Shown here piece by piece: positions 1-11,002 of a stretch of 64,000 nucleotides of DNA (positions are counted from its first letter, which is position 1; each line of letters opens with the position of its first letter). This DNA is from Kalmusia sp. IMI 367209 (lineage: Eukaryota; Ascomycota; Dothideomycetes; Pleosporales; Didymosphaeriaceae), in assembly GCA_027946365.1 (NCBI GenBank), contig JAPEUQ010000004.1:434001-498000 (forward strand). The letters are read 5' to 3'. Under the pieces are notes generated by a model. It was given only the letters and a program-made list of their open reading frames with translations, was not told the DNA's origin and did no database searches. A program made the position numbers and the translations under genes.

Positions 1-419
1 GATATGGATTAGTCTCGTATACAAGATTGTATTTCTTGACGAATCCTACGTGGACGGCGATTATTGTCAGCTCCATATACTCCCTAATCCCGAAAAGCAG
101 TCCTGAAGTCAGAGATGGTGAAATACCAAGGTATACCTTGTCTTTTCAAATTTGGTTTACGAAATCAAAAATCGACTGGTGATTTTTTGGGTTTTGAGGG
201 TTTAGCGGGTGATGGTGGTTGTGCACACGTCGACGTGTACGGACATGCTGTGAAACACTATCGCACCACGCGATTTGGATTCTGCGCACATTTGAGTTGT
301 TTACCCTGCTGCCTCTTTACTTGAAATTTCAGGTTGGTATATAATTTAAGCTAAATGAATTGTGTATCCTGCTGCCTGCGCCGTTGACAATATCACACTT
401 ATTCTCCTAAATCGACACT
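1..419. other. Intergenic, no supported gene
   Basis: I see no convincing coding region, RNA gene or repeat here. Short open frames exist but show no recognisable motif and no splice pattern. It lies upstream of the membrane-protein gene that begins at 420 and presumably holds its promoter. Confidence 0.5.
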
Positions 420-1202
420 ATGACTCGTTCAGATCGAGTTTTCTTCATGGTCATGTCTTTCGAGCTTTTACTAGCTATGGCGCTCCTATTTCTTTTTTCG
501 TATGTATATTTGAACCATTTTTCGAATATCACCTTACAAGACGATAGTTCTACATTGTGGAGTCTGTGGCCCGCTTCGGAATCAAAATGGGCAAGGTATA
601 ATGCTGAAATACCCTCGACCATAGATACAAGGTTTGTTGATTCCATTTCTATTAATCGATAAATAAACTCATATAATAAGTAGTCCGATACGAAGCGGCT
701 TATGTGTTGCTATCTTTACAGTCCTCATCTGGCTCACTCGTCTCCTAGCCTTCTTCAAATGCGGGAACGGGCTAGACACAGGTTCTGTAGTAGCTATCAA
801 CGCAATATATGATGTTTTGCTTAGTGGACTATGGGCTTACAGTGCTGTTTGGCGCTTTAATTGCTTTACGGGAGCAGCGGAGAAGTTTCGAAACTTCGGC
901 ACGATCGATGGTGTGACATACTGGTTGTCGGTAACTGCGACGTGAGTAGGCTTTGAGCTAAAGATTCCAGAATGTTGTTATACGACACTGACCCTTTCGA
1001 TAGAATATGGTTCTGCTTTCGCTTCTTCTTTACGTGCTTCTTCATGGCACATATTCTGGGTGGTGATGGGTATACAATGTCAAGCGGGTTCTCACTATCT
1101 AGAAAGAAGACTAGTCTGGGTTCCAATGTGTTTGAACAGCCACAGTTTCGGAATGATGTGGACATAGGAGGCTTAAGAGAAGCTAAGGATGCAATAGTAT
1201 AA
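420..1202 (+). CDS. Small four-helix membrane protein, MARVEL-like
   Basis: I recognise only a general resemblance to fungal MARVEL-domain proteins, which sit in plasma or internal membranes and whose function is mostly unknown. I read three exons (420-631, 684-941, 1004-1202) with introns of 52 and 62 nt. Phases match and there is a CTGAC branch-like site before the second acceptor. The product is 222 residues. Four hydrophobic stretches lie near residues 8-30, 75-95, 105-128 and 157-175, followed by a polar, probably cytosolic tail of about 50 residues with Lys-Lys and Ser-rich parts. The start is the first ATG before the first membrane segment. No neighbour suggests a pathway. The hydrophobic pattern supports a real gene; the family name is an inference from the four-helix layout and size. 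Confidence 0.7.
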
Positions 1203-1973
1203 AAATGGTACTTCGAGTGACGATAAGATGCTACGGTCGGATAGGTCCAAAGCTCTGGGCCTGCCCCGGCGTAGTGAAGTGATGGCTGTTAAGTATTATT
1301 TGCAAGTGCGGAGCATGTGATCCCACACTGCGACTCCTACCCACCCATGTTAGGACAATAGCAATGGAGTAACGTTCGCATTACTGCTTTTTGGTGCGTC
1401 AGTCCCTCTCAGAAAACAATTCGCTCCTAAGAGCGTGGATAGCCTCCGTTCTATAGGATCATCAACTAGGTTAAAGACGTACGCGCCTTATTTTTTGTGG
1501 CCTTCATCATTTCACGGCTCAATTCGATCGTCCACCTTATCCGTCTCAACGTTTCCTCAAGATGACCTGCGGCATATCGCCACTGACGCAGTCCTTGAAG
1601 AGGCTGCAATCTTCCATGTAGCATTAGTAATATTCACTGCTTCTAGGCATATCGATTGTCTTCGTTCGGGGTCATGCTTGCCTTTACGACTTCCTGCGAG
1701 ATTCAGATCTATTAGTTTAAGATTTTGAACTCGTCCAATCGCGGGCAAAGCAGATTTTCTTTTTTCATAGTGTGGCTTGATAATTAACAAATCTGGGTTC
1801 TGTCTCCTTGGTTGAAATTGACCAGCTTTCAAACGAAAGAAACCGCAATCGGAGCCATCGTGATTTCTGTTGAAGAATCATTTCATCTGTTCATGTACCG
1901 TAATTAATATTGAACTATGGTATTGCTAAAGAAAATGGTATAGATATTAATTCTGAGGCCCATCTCCCAACTC
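1203..1973. other. Intergenic, no supported gene
   Basis: This is the 3' side of both flanking genes, which converge here. Open frames on both strands are short and lack motifs or plausible splice sites. I see no repeat, RNA gene or obvious terminator. Confidence 0.5.
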
Positions 1974-3968
1974 TCACCTCGGGCTTTGTGCAGCAGGCAT
2001 CTCCTGTGCCCGCTCCCTGGTCGGCAACTCCGCGGGCTCCGTTCTTGTCTGCGCCGAAATACCCAGATATCCATCCCCGGGTACTTCCTTTGGCGTTGCC
2101 ATCTCTCCGGGCGGCAACTCAGCGATATTCGCTTCCACGTCGGGCCCTGTGGCCAGCTCCGCCTTTCTCATCACATCTGACGTGTCGGAGTCATTCGAAC
2201 TGCCCTTGGTCTCATTTAGTGCCGCGTGGTTTCTTTGTCTTCGCCGTCGAAATAGGAAGATGCCAGCGCCGGCAAGAGCGAGCACGCCCGCGAGTGACGC
2301 GCCAACCCCTATGCCTGCCTTTGCACCCGTGCTCAGATTGGCCGATGATGTCGGTATAGACGCATTGGCTGTAGAAGTTGACCGCAATGTGGTACTTCTT
2401 GCTTCACTCTTTGTAGGGCTAAGCGTCAGATCACTGATGACCTCGCCCTTGCTGTCCCTAACTTCGTGCTCAATCGTCGTTACAATAACATCTACCATTT
2501 GTCCTCTTGTTCCATGCGCACCGCTTGTTATAATGTCGTCTAGGCCCGGCGGTCGCGTGGGTAGGTCCCAGTCTGTTGCGAGAGTAATGGTTGAAGAGTC
2601 ATATTTGATGGTTGCATTGACGACGAGGTCTTTTGCGCACTCAGGGCGGTCATTTCTTGACGAAATTGCGGAGTTCTCGCCGTTCAGCCAGGATTCGGTG
2701 TTGTGCTCGGCTAAAATGTCGTGGAGAACATCGTAGTTGGAAGTGAGTTGAAGGTCACCGTCAGAGGATAGAACGGTGAGGCCTGGGTTGGTTGTCATAC
2801 CATTCATGATACGGACGTTCGTCCTGAGAACATTGTTAGTGGCGCCTGAGTCATAAATGGACGGACTCACCACTCAAACCTCGCCCCGCCCGCCAGCGGC
2901 CCATATGGCATCACAAGCTCATTGCTAGTATTATATAACAGCCCCGTCTCTTGCACCGTCTCGTTAAATACCTCGAATTCCGGCTCACCGTTTTGCGCCA
3001 GCGATGCATACGAGCTGAAAAACGTCGGCACTGTCGCATTCTCCATCTGGCGTGCCAGCTCAGTAAATGATATAAGTTGACTCGCAAGTGGTTCGTATTC
3101 ATAGAACTTGTAATCTATAAAGCCGACGAAATCGGCGGAAGAAGACTGCTTGGCGGTGGGGATGACGCAGGAGAGGTACTCGACGGAATCAGTCATGCGA
3201 AAGTCAAACCAGTCATTGGGCGTAGTTAGTGAAGCCCCGACGAGGATTTTGCGAGGCATATTGAGTGCGATATACTCTTTCGTGTCGCGAATGAAAGCCT
3301 TTGGGCGCATCGTTAGTACTATAAACTCGTTTGGGTACTGGTAAGACATACCCTAAATATCTTCTGCGCCTTCGCAAATCGGCTTGCGGGCATATACTCC
3401 GGGCCCGGAAAGAAACCTACGTCGATGGACAGTAAATTTTCGTAGTCCTTTACCGCATCAATCCACTTGAACGTCTCTTTCATCCCCTCTGTCGTGTATC
3501 CATCATCTACACTTCCTTCATCACGGAAGAAGTTCGTTCTTAACACCAAGGCAATGTATATGCCTACGCTGTTGAAAATAGAAAAACAATCGTCGTGATT
3601 CGCGCTGGGATCAAGCGAGTCTACGTAGACAGTGTTTATACCGAGGCGCGACATGAGGGCGGCATCTCGAGTGCAGGCTTCGGCGTCTGTGAGACTGTCC
3701 ATCTTCGCCATGTCGGTCGTCGAATTGGACAGGATGTACCTAGGCATATCAGTGAAGATCTGAAGCCGAGCGAGAAAAATGATACTAACCACATCCCGTT
3801 CATTGTGATCAAACCTTCCGTTCGATTATTCACCAGCGCTCTGCCATTGGTGCCCACCGAATCCAGCGCGACTGACAGTCCCGCATGGAAAAGTAGGCAT
3901 AGCTGTAATAGAACACGAAAATGTCGTAGGCTTGCTAGGAAACTTTCCCGTCGCGAATGCCGTGCCAT
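1974..3968 (-). CDS. GH72-like wall protein, probable inactive glucanosyltransferase homologue
   Basis: This protein resembles the Gas/Gel/Phr family, which remodels beta-1,3-glucan in the wall. There are four exons (3968-3790, 3739-3352, 3298-2871, 2823-1974), with introns of 50, 53 and 47 nt in matching phase and TACTAAC-like branch sites. The 614-residue product has a signal peptide, a GH72-like barrel (motifs ACTRDAAL, GINTVYVDS, NHDDC, FVGFIDY) and a Ser/Thr-rich stalk. It then has one membrane helix near residues 498-522, followed by RRRR and a cytosolic tail of about 90 residues. Classical members have a GPI anchor instead. The acid/base motif normally read as GNE is GPE here, and the nucleophile motif normally read as FFSEYG is FFSSYA, so the second catalytic Glu is replaced by Ser. 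I infer loss of transglycosylase activity and a possible sensor or scaffold role. The reading frame is intact, so it is not a simple pseudogene. Confidence 0.85.
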
Positions 3969-4715
3969 TTCGCAATTGTCTCTTGTGCAGCTAGGGATCT
4001 AGCTAAGCCTGCGCAAAATGGGTTTTCACTTCTGCGATACCTCTCAAGATGAGGGAACACGAAGAGATAGTAACAGGCAGTCTGTATTAATGGAGGGCCT
4101 TACACCATCGATAAACAAGCTGTCGCGAGCCAAGCTCAAAGGATGGCGCAGCGCAGCCCATTTTAGGAATGATCGCAACATAGTCCATACCTATACGAAG
4201 CTTCTAAAGCTTTCGAAGTGGACAGTATGCCTCCCTAGATCTGCCTTTACCTCACCTGGCTTTCTAGCAATGTGTAGCTTGTGAACGGTTTCTACATTTC
4301 CATGTAAACATGCCAATATTCCATCGCCGTGCTTTGCTATCTCTTTTCATGTTCCCCATCGCAAAAGCTTGAAGGGTGGTAAGGCTGACAGTACTAGTGT
4401 GAATGGAGTAGGCTGTGATGTCATGCTAATCCTACACATTGGCGCCAAGTAAATGTGGTGGATCTCAGCTCCATAATTGAGCACAGTCACATGACTTAGT
4501 ACCTTGGCTTGCTTGGGAGCTAAACATCACATGTGAGGAAGCTGTTACAACCCTTCCTCTATCGGTGAACAACCAACATAAAACTTTAGAGTCTTTACCC
4601 TGATTAGTTCCTATCTCACGTGCGTGGAGCTACATTGATCTACGGTTAGTTTTGTTGCCATATCAAGAACCTCGAACCGAACTGGAAGTCCATAGGTGCA
4701 CTGCAATCTCTCAAG
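3969..4715. other. Intergenic, divergent promoter region
   Basis: This spacer separates the divergent GH72-like and ZIP transporter genes and should hold both promoters. A short plus-strand open frame at 4018-4284 has no recognisable motif. I looked for an obvious zinc-response palindrome and did not see a clear one. Confidence 0.5.
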
Positions 4716-6604
4716 ATGAATTGCCCCTCCCGAGTTGACGAGACCGTCCTTGAACACCCACACTGGAATCAAAACCCGCCTTATCTGGCAGGTGACCTTA
4801 CTACGTGCGAAGATTTGAATGGCATCGCGAACGCGCGCGAGTTGAGAGCTGGTGTTTGTACAGCTGCAGGATTGCTCGATGCTGTGGAGAGAAAGAAGTA
4901 TGGCGCTAAACCACCAGAGGAAGGCGAGATAGACGCTACTATGGAGCGCTTGTCCTATGGTAACGCAATCTGGCCGCATACGTTCTACGCGGTATGGCTA
5001 ACATAGTTGCTTAGGACTCGCCGCCCCGCTTATGGAGACAGTTGGTGGTGTAGGCCATACTCGTCTTCCCCTTCCCCACGCATGCTTTGGTCCAATACTA
5101 CCTAAGTCTTGGAACCAGACTGCATGCGCTTGGGTATTTTCTATTGTTATCTCTTCTGCTCTTTCCTTCGTGTTTGGAAGCAAACGGAGCGTGAGATCGG
5201 TTCAGGGTGGTAAGTGATCGGAGATTGGTCTTGCTCGTGGCCATATACGATTAAATTTGTCCCACACTGATCCGGACAGTTGTCACTGAATTCAAAGATC
5301 CCAATTCCATGATTCGTCTTAAACGAGCGGGTTCAACTTGCTCTCCGAACAACGGCATTTCAGAATCCGACTACAACACCCCTCTCCACGTCGGTGCCCT
5401 CTTCATCATTTTGTTTGTCTCTACACTCGCTTGCTCCTTCCCGTTACTTGCGACGCGGTTCCCCCGCCTCCAACTTTCAACGCGCTTCTTCTTTGCTGTA
5501 CGTCACTTCGGCACTGGCGTTTTGATCGCCACTGCTTTTGTCCATCTTCTACCTACCGCATTCATCTCGCTCGGCAACGCGTGTTTGTCTAGTTTCTGGA
5601 ATGAAGATTATCCAGCTATGCCGGGCGCTATTGCACTGGCAGGGATCTTTCTGGTGGTCATCATTGAAATGGTGTTTCATCCGAATAGAGGGATTGGATC
5701 AGTGGGAGCGGCTATGGGAGCAGATAACGGGGATGACCGCGTTGGAGCCGCGAGTTCCAAGTGCGCCAAAGAGGCTAACAGAGCGGTTCCTTTGAGGGAC
5801 ATGAGTGATCCTAGTGGCCACACGACTGATTCCGAACGCCGTATTGGGCGTCAGGGGACAGACGAACTGGAACCCGTTCTAATGTCTAATGAGAACCGTA
5901 CCAAGGATGTCCCTCAGGCTGATGCTGAGCAACAATTGGCAACATCAAGTCCCTTCGCTGAACTCACTCCAGAGCAGAGGCTTCGCAAAGATATTATGCA
6001 GTGTGTCCTCCTCGAGGTCGGAATTTTATTCCACAGTGTATTTATTGGCATGGCGCTTAGTGTGTCCATTGGAACCGAATTTATCATCTTGCTGGTTGCT
6101 ATTTCATTTCATCGTAAGTATCTACCGTGAAATACAAATAGGTCTTCATGTTATTAATTTCGGTCGTCAACAGAGACCTTCGAGGGGCTGGCGCTCGGAT
6201 CCCGAATTGCGTCCATTGTCTGGCCTAGGAAAACGTTACAGCCCTGGTTGATGGCTCTTGCTTACGGATGCACGTATGTATCACACTATTCTTTTGATCG
6301 TTGATTTACGTATCCATGAACATAAAAAATTAACTCATCCCTCAGAACACCATTTGGCCAAGCACTAGGTATCGCCATCCACTCGCTCTACAGTCCAGAC
6401 TCTGAAGTCGGCCTCGTCCTCGTCGGCATCATGAACGCCATCTCTGCTGGTCTCCTCACATTCGCCTCTCTAGTGGAGCTTTTATCCGAGGATTTCCTTA
6501 GCGATGAAAGCTGGAGGGCGCTGCGTGGGAAGAACCGCATGTACGCCTGCTTGCTAGTGTTCTTCGGGGCCTTCTTTATGAGCCTTGTGGGAGCGTGGGC
6601 TTAA
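4716..6604 (+). CDS. ZIP-family zinc/iron transporter
   Basis: This is a plasma- or vacuolar-membrane importer of divalent metal (Zn or Fe) into the cytosol. Five exons (4716-4959, 5015-5209, 5280-6113, 6174-6273, 6346-6604) join in phase to a 543-residue protein. The long N-terminal region (about 180 residues) contains Cys and one extra hydrophobic stretch and precedes the first core helix (PLHVGALFIILF). The fourth-helix motif with His (TAFVHLLP) and the fifth-helix motif FHQTFEGLALG are the metal-path signatures of the family. The cytosolic loop between core helices 3 and 4 is long and acidic, and lacks the usual His-rich tract. The upstream ATG was chosen because its frame splices cleanly into the core. 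A shorter start at 5309 would still keep all core helices. Metal specificity cannot be read from the sequence. Confidence 0.88.
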
Positions 6605-7222
6605 GCTGCGTTGCATTATGTGCGTGAACTTGATAGTTCAACCTACCAAGTTCTTACTAGAATCGTGATTACTCTGCTCTTTATCATTCACTACTTTGCA
6701 TTCTGAGCAGAGTACAACATTCCTTTGTCTTTTATTTTTACAATATCTGGCCTAGATCGATCTATCTTTTTGCGGCCTCAATGGCAGTGCCACTCCCTCT
6801 GGTCCTTAGCACCCACTACTATTCTATCCTTCGAACATAGCAGTTGATATCTAAGACCAATACACAAAAATACAATCTTTTTGCAACATATTATACGACT
6901 GTTAGCTCTCATGCATCGCTATCTTCCAGAGCAGACTGGTTCTTTAGAACCTTGATCTTTCTATTAATATGCTGATTCTAGACCTTGAGGCAAAGCAACA
7001 CGTAGAAATGCGAGAGCTATACATATATCCATCACACCGACAAAACTCAATTTTCACACACATAACACTTCGTTCACTGCTTAACGCACAATCTATCATC
7101 TACAAGGTATCATATGATTTTACAACTTTTGCCCACCATACATTACCACCACGCAGCGTCATACAAATTCATGAAAACACAAATTGCCTCCCACAACGAA
7201 TGAGGGCAGGAGTTGAGCAGCA
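6605..7222. other. Intergenic, convergent 3' flanks
   Basis: This gap lies between the 3' ends of the ZIP and MFS genes. It is AT-rich in its second half. A short open frame at 6969-7226 overlaps the end of the MFS gene on the other strand and has no motif. I see no other element. Confidence 0.5.
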
Positions 7223-8950
7223 TTAAATGACATGACCACCCTTGGCCCTCATCCGCGCACCGTAGAATTGGAGCACAGTGATGATGATAGAAGCTGCGGC
7301 GACGATAGCAGCCTGGATACCGAATGACTGGCCGTAGCCATGGACCTTACCCCACGGCTCTTGGAAGTATCCGACGGAGAAACCGGCGCCGACTGCATGC
7401 GGTTAGAAGTCTGAAAAAAAGGACAGCATGGGGTAGTGTATACGTACCACGAGCAAAGTTCAGCAAACCCGCAACTTCGGAACTGGCACTACCGTAGCTG
7501 TCCAAGCAGTACGCGGTCAAACTAACACTGGCCAACATACTGCCAATGACGTACATGCCCCATCCCATGATGATACCTGCATAGCTGAGGTGCTTCTCGA
7601 GGGTCTGACCAACTAGAACGAGGCCGGGAACCATGAGGATGACGACGACTTGGTTCATGAGGAGACGCGCCTCGGGCTTGAACACACCATTGTGCTTCTT
7701 GACATAGCGCTTAGCGATCAAGTCGTTGAAGAAGTGACCGCTGAGCTCGCCGATGGTGACGGCGATGAGCGGCGCAAAGAGCAGGTAGCCGATAGCGTTG
7801 TTGTCGAAGCCGTAGCCACCATAAGCTTGAGGTGTTTGAAGAAGAATGGCGGATGTGATGTTGATGCCGACGACCCACATGAAAGTCATAGCACTATTTC
7901 TTGTCAGTGCTAACTGTGGGCGATAAGAGAAAAAGAGACGTACTAGTAGATCATGCAGGGAATCATGATAGGTTTCAGAAAGGTCTTGATGAGACGAGTC
8001 ACTGAGTGGCTGAGGCGGTGGAAGCCCGCCTGGTTGTGGTTCTGGATCTGCCATACACCGACGAGACGCGACATACGACCCAAGAACGTCTTTGGACGAG
8101 CTGGCTGCTTCTCCTGAGGGATGGTGCGGTCGTAGAATGTTTCGTCTGAAATGAGGATGATGAGGATCAAATCCAGAGCACCGACGGCGAAGACGAGCCA
8201 AAAGGCGACGCGCCACCTGCCGCGTGTACCGGCGATGATGAAGTTGCTGAACATGGGTGCCAAGTAGGGCGTTAGAAACACGCCGTACGTCCAGATACCG
8301 ATCTTACGAGCATGCTCGTGGAAGTAGAACATATCTTTGATGCAGGCTAGACCGACAATTTGGAACGCACAGAAGCTGAAGCCCATAAGGACTCGGAAGC
8401 CATAGTAGACGGAATAGTTGTGAGTAACCGCGCAGGCGATGGTGAAGGCGCAGCCAGTGAGGGTAGACCAGAAGAGAGCAGGACCACGGCCCCACCAGGT
8501 AGAGACAACAATCCAGAAGAGACCGCCAATAGCACTGAACAAGATTAGTGTCTAGTGAAATTACGATGAGTATTCGACTTACACCATAAGCACATTCAAA
8601 TTACCAGTTTCGTTGACCTTAGCGGGCGTCTTATTCCATTCCAAACCCTGAGACATGATCAAGGGGATACCAGCAGCGGAGCTGTAATCTCCCAGACCGG
8701 CCGTGATAGACAAAACGATGAGGAGAGCATGCTTCTTGGTAGAGGACCAATTAAGCGGATCATTTGGGTCGTCCGAGGGCTGGGGGACTAAAACCGTATG
8801 GCCATCAGGCGCGAGCTTCAAGTTGCTGTCCACACCACCCGCATTGGCGTCAACCACAATATCATCACCAACATCCTGCTCGTGCACATGCACCACCTGG
8901 ACGGTTTGGTGCAAGATGCCGGCTTCCTTGTCGGCCAGAAAGTCAGCCAT
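7223..8950 (-). CDS. MFS transporter (DHA1-like drug/proton antiporter type)
   Basis: This is a plasma-membrane secondary transporter of the major facilitator superfamily; the substrate is unknown. Four exons (8950-8583, 8534-7944, 7893-7448, 7392-7223) with introns of 48-55 nt give 524 residues. The hydrophilic N-terminus ends in DPNDPLNWS, the typical entry to the first helix in fungal multidrug and polyamine-type carriers. About twelve membrane segments follow, with the central loop around residues 240-290. The last helices (GFSVGYFQEPWG and onward) are in the fourth exon. I start at the ATG at 8950; the frame extends upstream only through a GTG codon. It faces the long spacer before IND1 and shows no functional link to neighbours. 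Confidence 0.88.
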
Positions 8951-9777
8951 GTCGTCGGATCGGCGGTTCACTGAGCAGAGTGTAGTTGCGAAGAGGCTGC
9001 TTCAGGTCTGCAGGAGAGTGGGACGTGTTGAATGCAGTGTTATATACCTTAGGTAGTCATGGTAAGCGAATGCTCGAGGGTTTCACAAGGCAGCACCATG
9101 CGAGCGCCACGCATTATTGGAGCAGGAGAAAAGAAGCCATGGAAGAAGGAACAAACCGAACCCCGATGGCCCGGGTCAGTGATTCTGGGCCCGTGTGAAG
9201 CTGTTCTGTGGTATGGAAATTTTCTGACGATAAGACGTTCGTTTTCTGACGCTGTTGATGTCGTTAGACTTCCCGATTGGGAAATTCGCACCAACTTGAA
9301 TGCTCGAACATCTTGCCATCTAAATCAAATAAACGCAGATTTTGACTGTCATTCCAATTGTTCGATTCTGATACACTGTACTCTCCTTTGATGCTATCGC
9401 ATAGTCTAACATTTTCGAACTTGAATGAGGTGACGATTGATTTGGCTTGATCAGCAACGAACGTGACTAGCACTGAGACTAGGGTACCCCCGCTCGGACC
9501 GAGCCACTGTCGCTATGCACACCTGTAGTGGAACCACTACCCGAAGTCCGGAATGCCTGTGGCTAATATGTGTACTAATCTTGATTTAAGAGGGCAATGG
9601 TGGGTGTATCTGGAATTTGATTTGGAGAGATGAAAACTTCTGCTTCCCGGAGTCTTGGGCGAGGGATCCACAACCACGCGATAACCCACGCGATCGTGTA
9701 AATGAACGGAGTCTCATCTGAGTGTCAATGACGTGGCCGCATTCGGATGACACTTTCTTTAGCTCATTGAGGTCTGA
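8951..9777. other. Intergenic, no supported gene
   Basis: This spacer lies between the 5' end of the MFS gene and the 3' end of IND1. Open frames here are short shadows without motifs. The part next to 8951 presumably holds the MFS promoter. Confidence 0.5.
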
Positions 9778-10834
9778 TTACTTTTCTAGTCCTACTAGCT
9801 GTGCCACTTCTTGTGCGATGGAAGCGAATGTATTTGCTCTGGCGCTGTCTGGTTCCGCGACCACGGTAGGCTTCCCACCCTCTGTATCTGCGCCCATGGC
9901 TGCATGCAAGGGGAGCTCGCCCAAAAGCCTCATGTCGTATTGGCGGCACATGGTCCTCAATTTATTCAAGTCTCCGAATATATTGTGCGTCTCCCCGCAT
10001 CCGGGACATTGGAAGCCACTCATGTTACACACCAGCCCTAGGAGGCTCGTGTTAACTTTGCGGAACAGTTCGACACCTTTCACAGCATCTTTAAGCGAGA
10101 GGTCCTGTGGCGTCGATACGATGATGGCGCCATCGAGGATGAGTTGTTGAGTGATTGTCAACTGCACGTCGCCAGTTCCAGGTGGTAGGTCTAGGACAAG
10201 AATGTCAAGACCGCCCCACTCGACCTCGTGGAGGAGCTGCTGTAGCGCTTTCATCACCATGAGCCCACGCCATGCAACTGGGGCGGACTCTGGAACAAGA
10301 TAGCCCATAGACATGCTCTTCAATCCATAATTGGACAGCGGTATGAGTTGGTTGTCTGATGGTTCCAGTCAGATTTCGAGTGGGGGTGGGGCAGGATCGC
10401 ATCAGAGATCAGACTGACTAGCTGAGAGTCTTGGTTCGCCAGAAAGATTCAGCAGAGTGGGTATCGAAGGGCCAAAAATGTCTGTATCCAGGATGCCGGC
10501 TCTGTACCCACTGCGCGCAAAGCTGAGGGCTAGATTGACTGCAGCTCGGTCAGATTTGTAGTCATGGTGTATCTTAGACGCGTAGCATGCCTGCAATTGT
10601 GCTCTTTCCGACACCCCCTTTAGCTGATGAGACGGCGATGACTTTCTTTACGTCCTTGATGTTTCGCTTTTGGGGCAGCCCTCGCTGCATGCGCGGCATC
10701 TGCGGCGGTGCGCCGGAACGCGGAAGTCCCTGCGAACCGTCATTAGCGCGTTGACTGAGAGAGCATACTCCGAGCCGTACCAGCGGGTTCTCATGCTGTA
10801 GCCGGCGGAGAGTGGAGAATAATCGCGGCTTCAT
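9778..10834 (-). CDS. IND1: Mitochondrial P-loop Fe-S assembly ATPase for complex I (Mrp/NBP35 family)
   Basis: IND1/NUBPL proteins bind an Fe-S cluster in mitochondria and deliver it to NADH dehydrogenase. Three exons (10834-10591, 10538-10419, 10355-9778) give 313 residues. The first 60 residues are Arg/Ser-rich and acid-poor, as in a mitochondrial presequence. The deviant Walker A motif AKGGVGKST lies at about 71-79. The DLPPGTGD motif and the cluster-binding pair in CPGC at about 238 and 241 follow. The first intron is best read with a GC donor (CAG|GCATGC) because only this joins GKSTIA to VNLALSF as in the family. The start is the first ATG that gives a presequence. The gene is divergent from BFR2 across a short spacer. 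Confidence 0.92.
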
Positions 10835-11002
10835 GGTGACATGGCGAGGGCGACGAATGAGCGGCGCAGAAAGTCCGCAAGTGGAAGGGACGAATGCAAA
10901 CACGCCAAACGCGCATGCCAAGATTTCGCCGCGGAAACTTTTTTGTGGGGCAGCAAAACTACCTCTCCAGACACTCTCGGAAGCTAATCCATCCACAACG
11001 CC
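10835..11002. promoter_or_regulatory. Bidirectional promoter between IND1 and BFR2
   Basis: Only 168 bp separate the start codons of the divergent IND1 and BFR2 genes, so both promoters and 5' leaders must lie in this stretch or overlap the genes. It is GC-rich and I see no clear TATA box. Shared control of the two housekeeping genes is an inference from spacing. Confidence 0.6.

Noticed and set aside
4018..4284. Short plus-strand open frame
   Set aside because: It has no motif, signal or splice pattern, and lies in a divergent promoter region.
8951..8971. Upstream extension of the MFS start
   Set aside because: The extension begins with GTG; the ATG at 8950 is the first real start.
9059..9473. 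Overlapping frames upstream of the MFS gene
   Set aside because: They are on both strands and without motif; probably promoter sequence.
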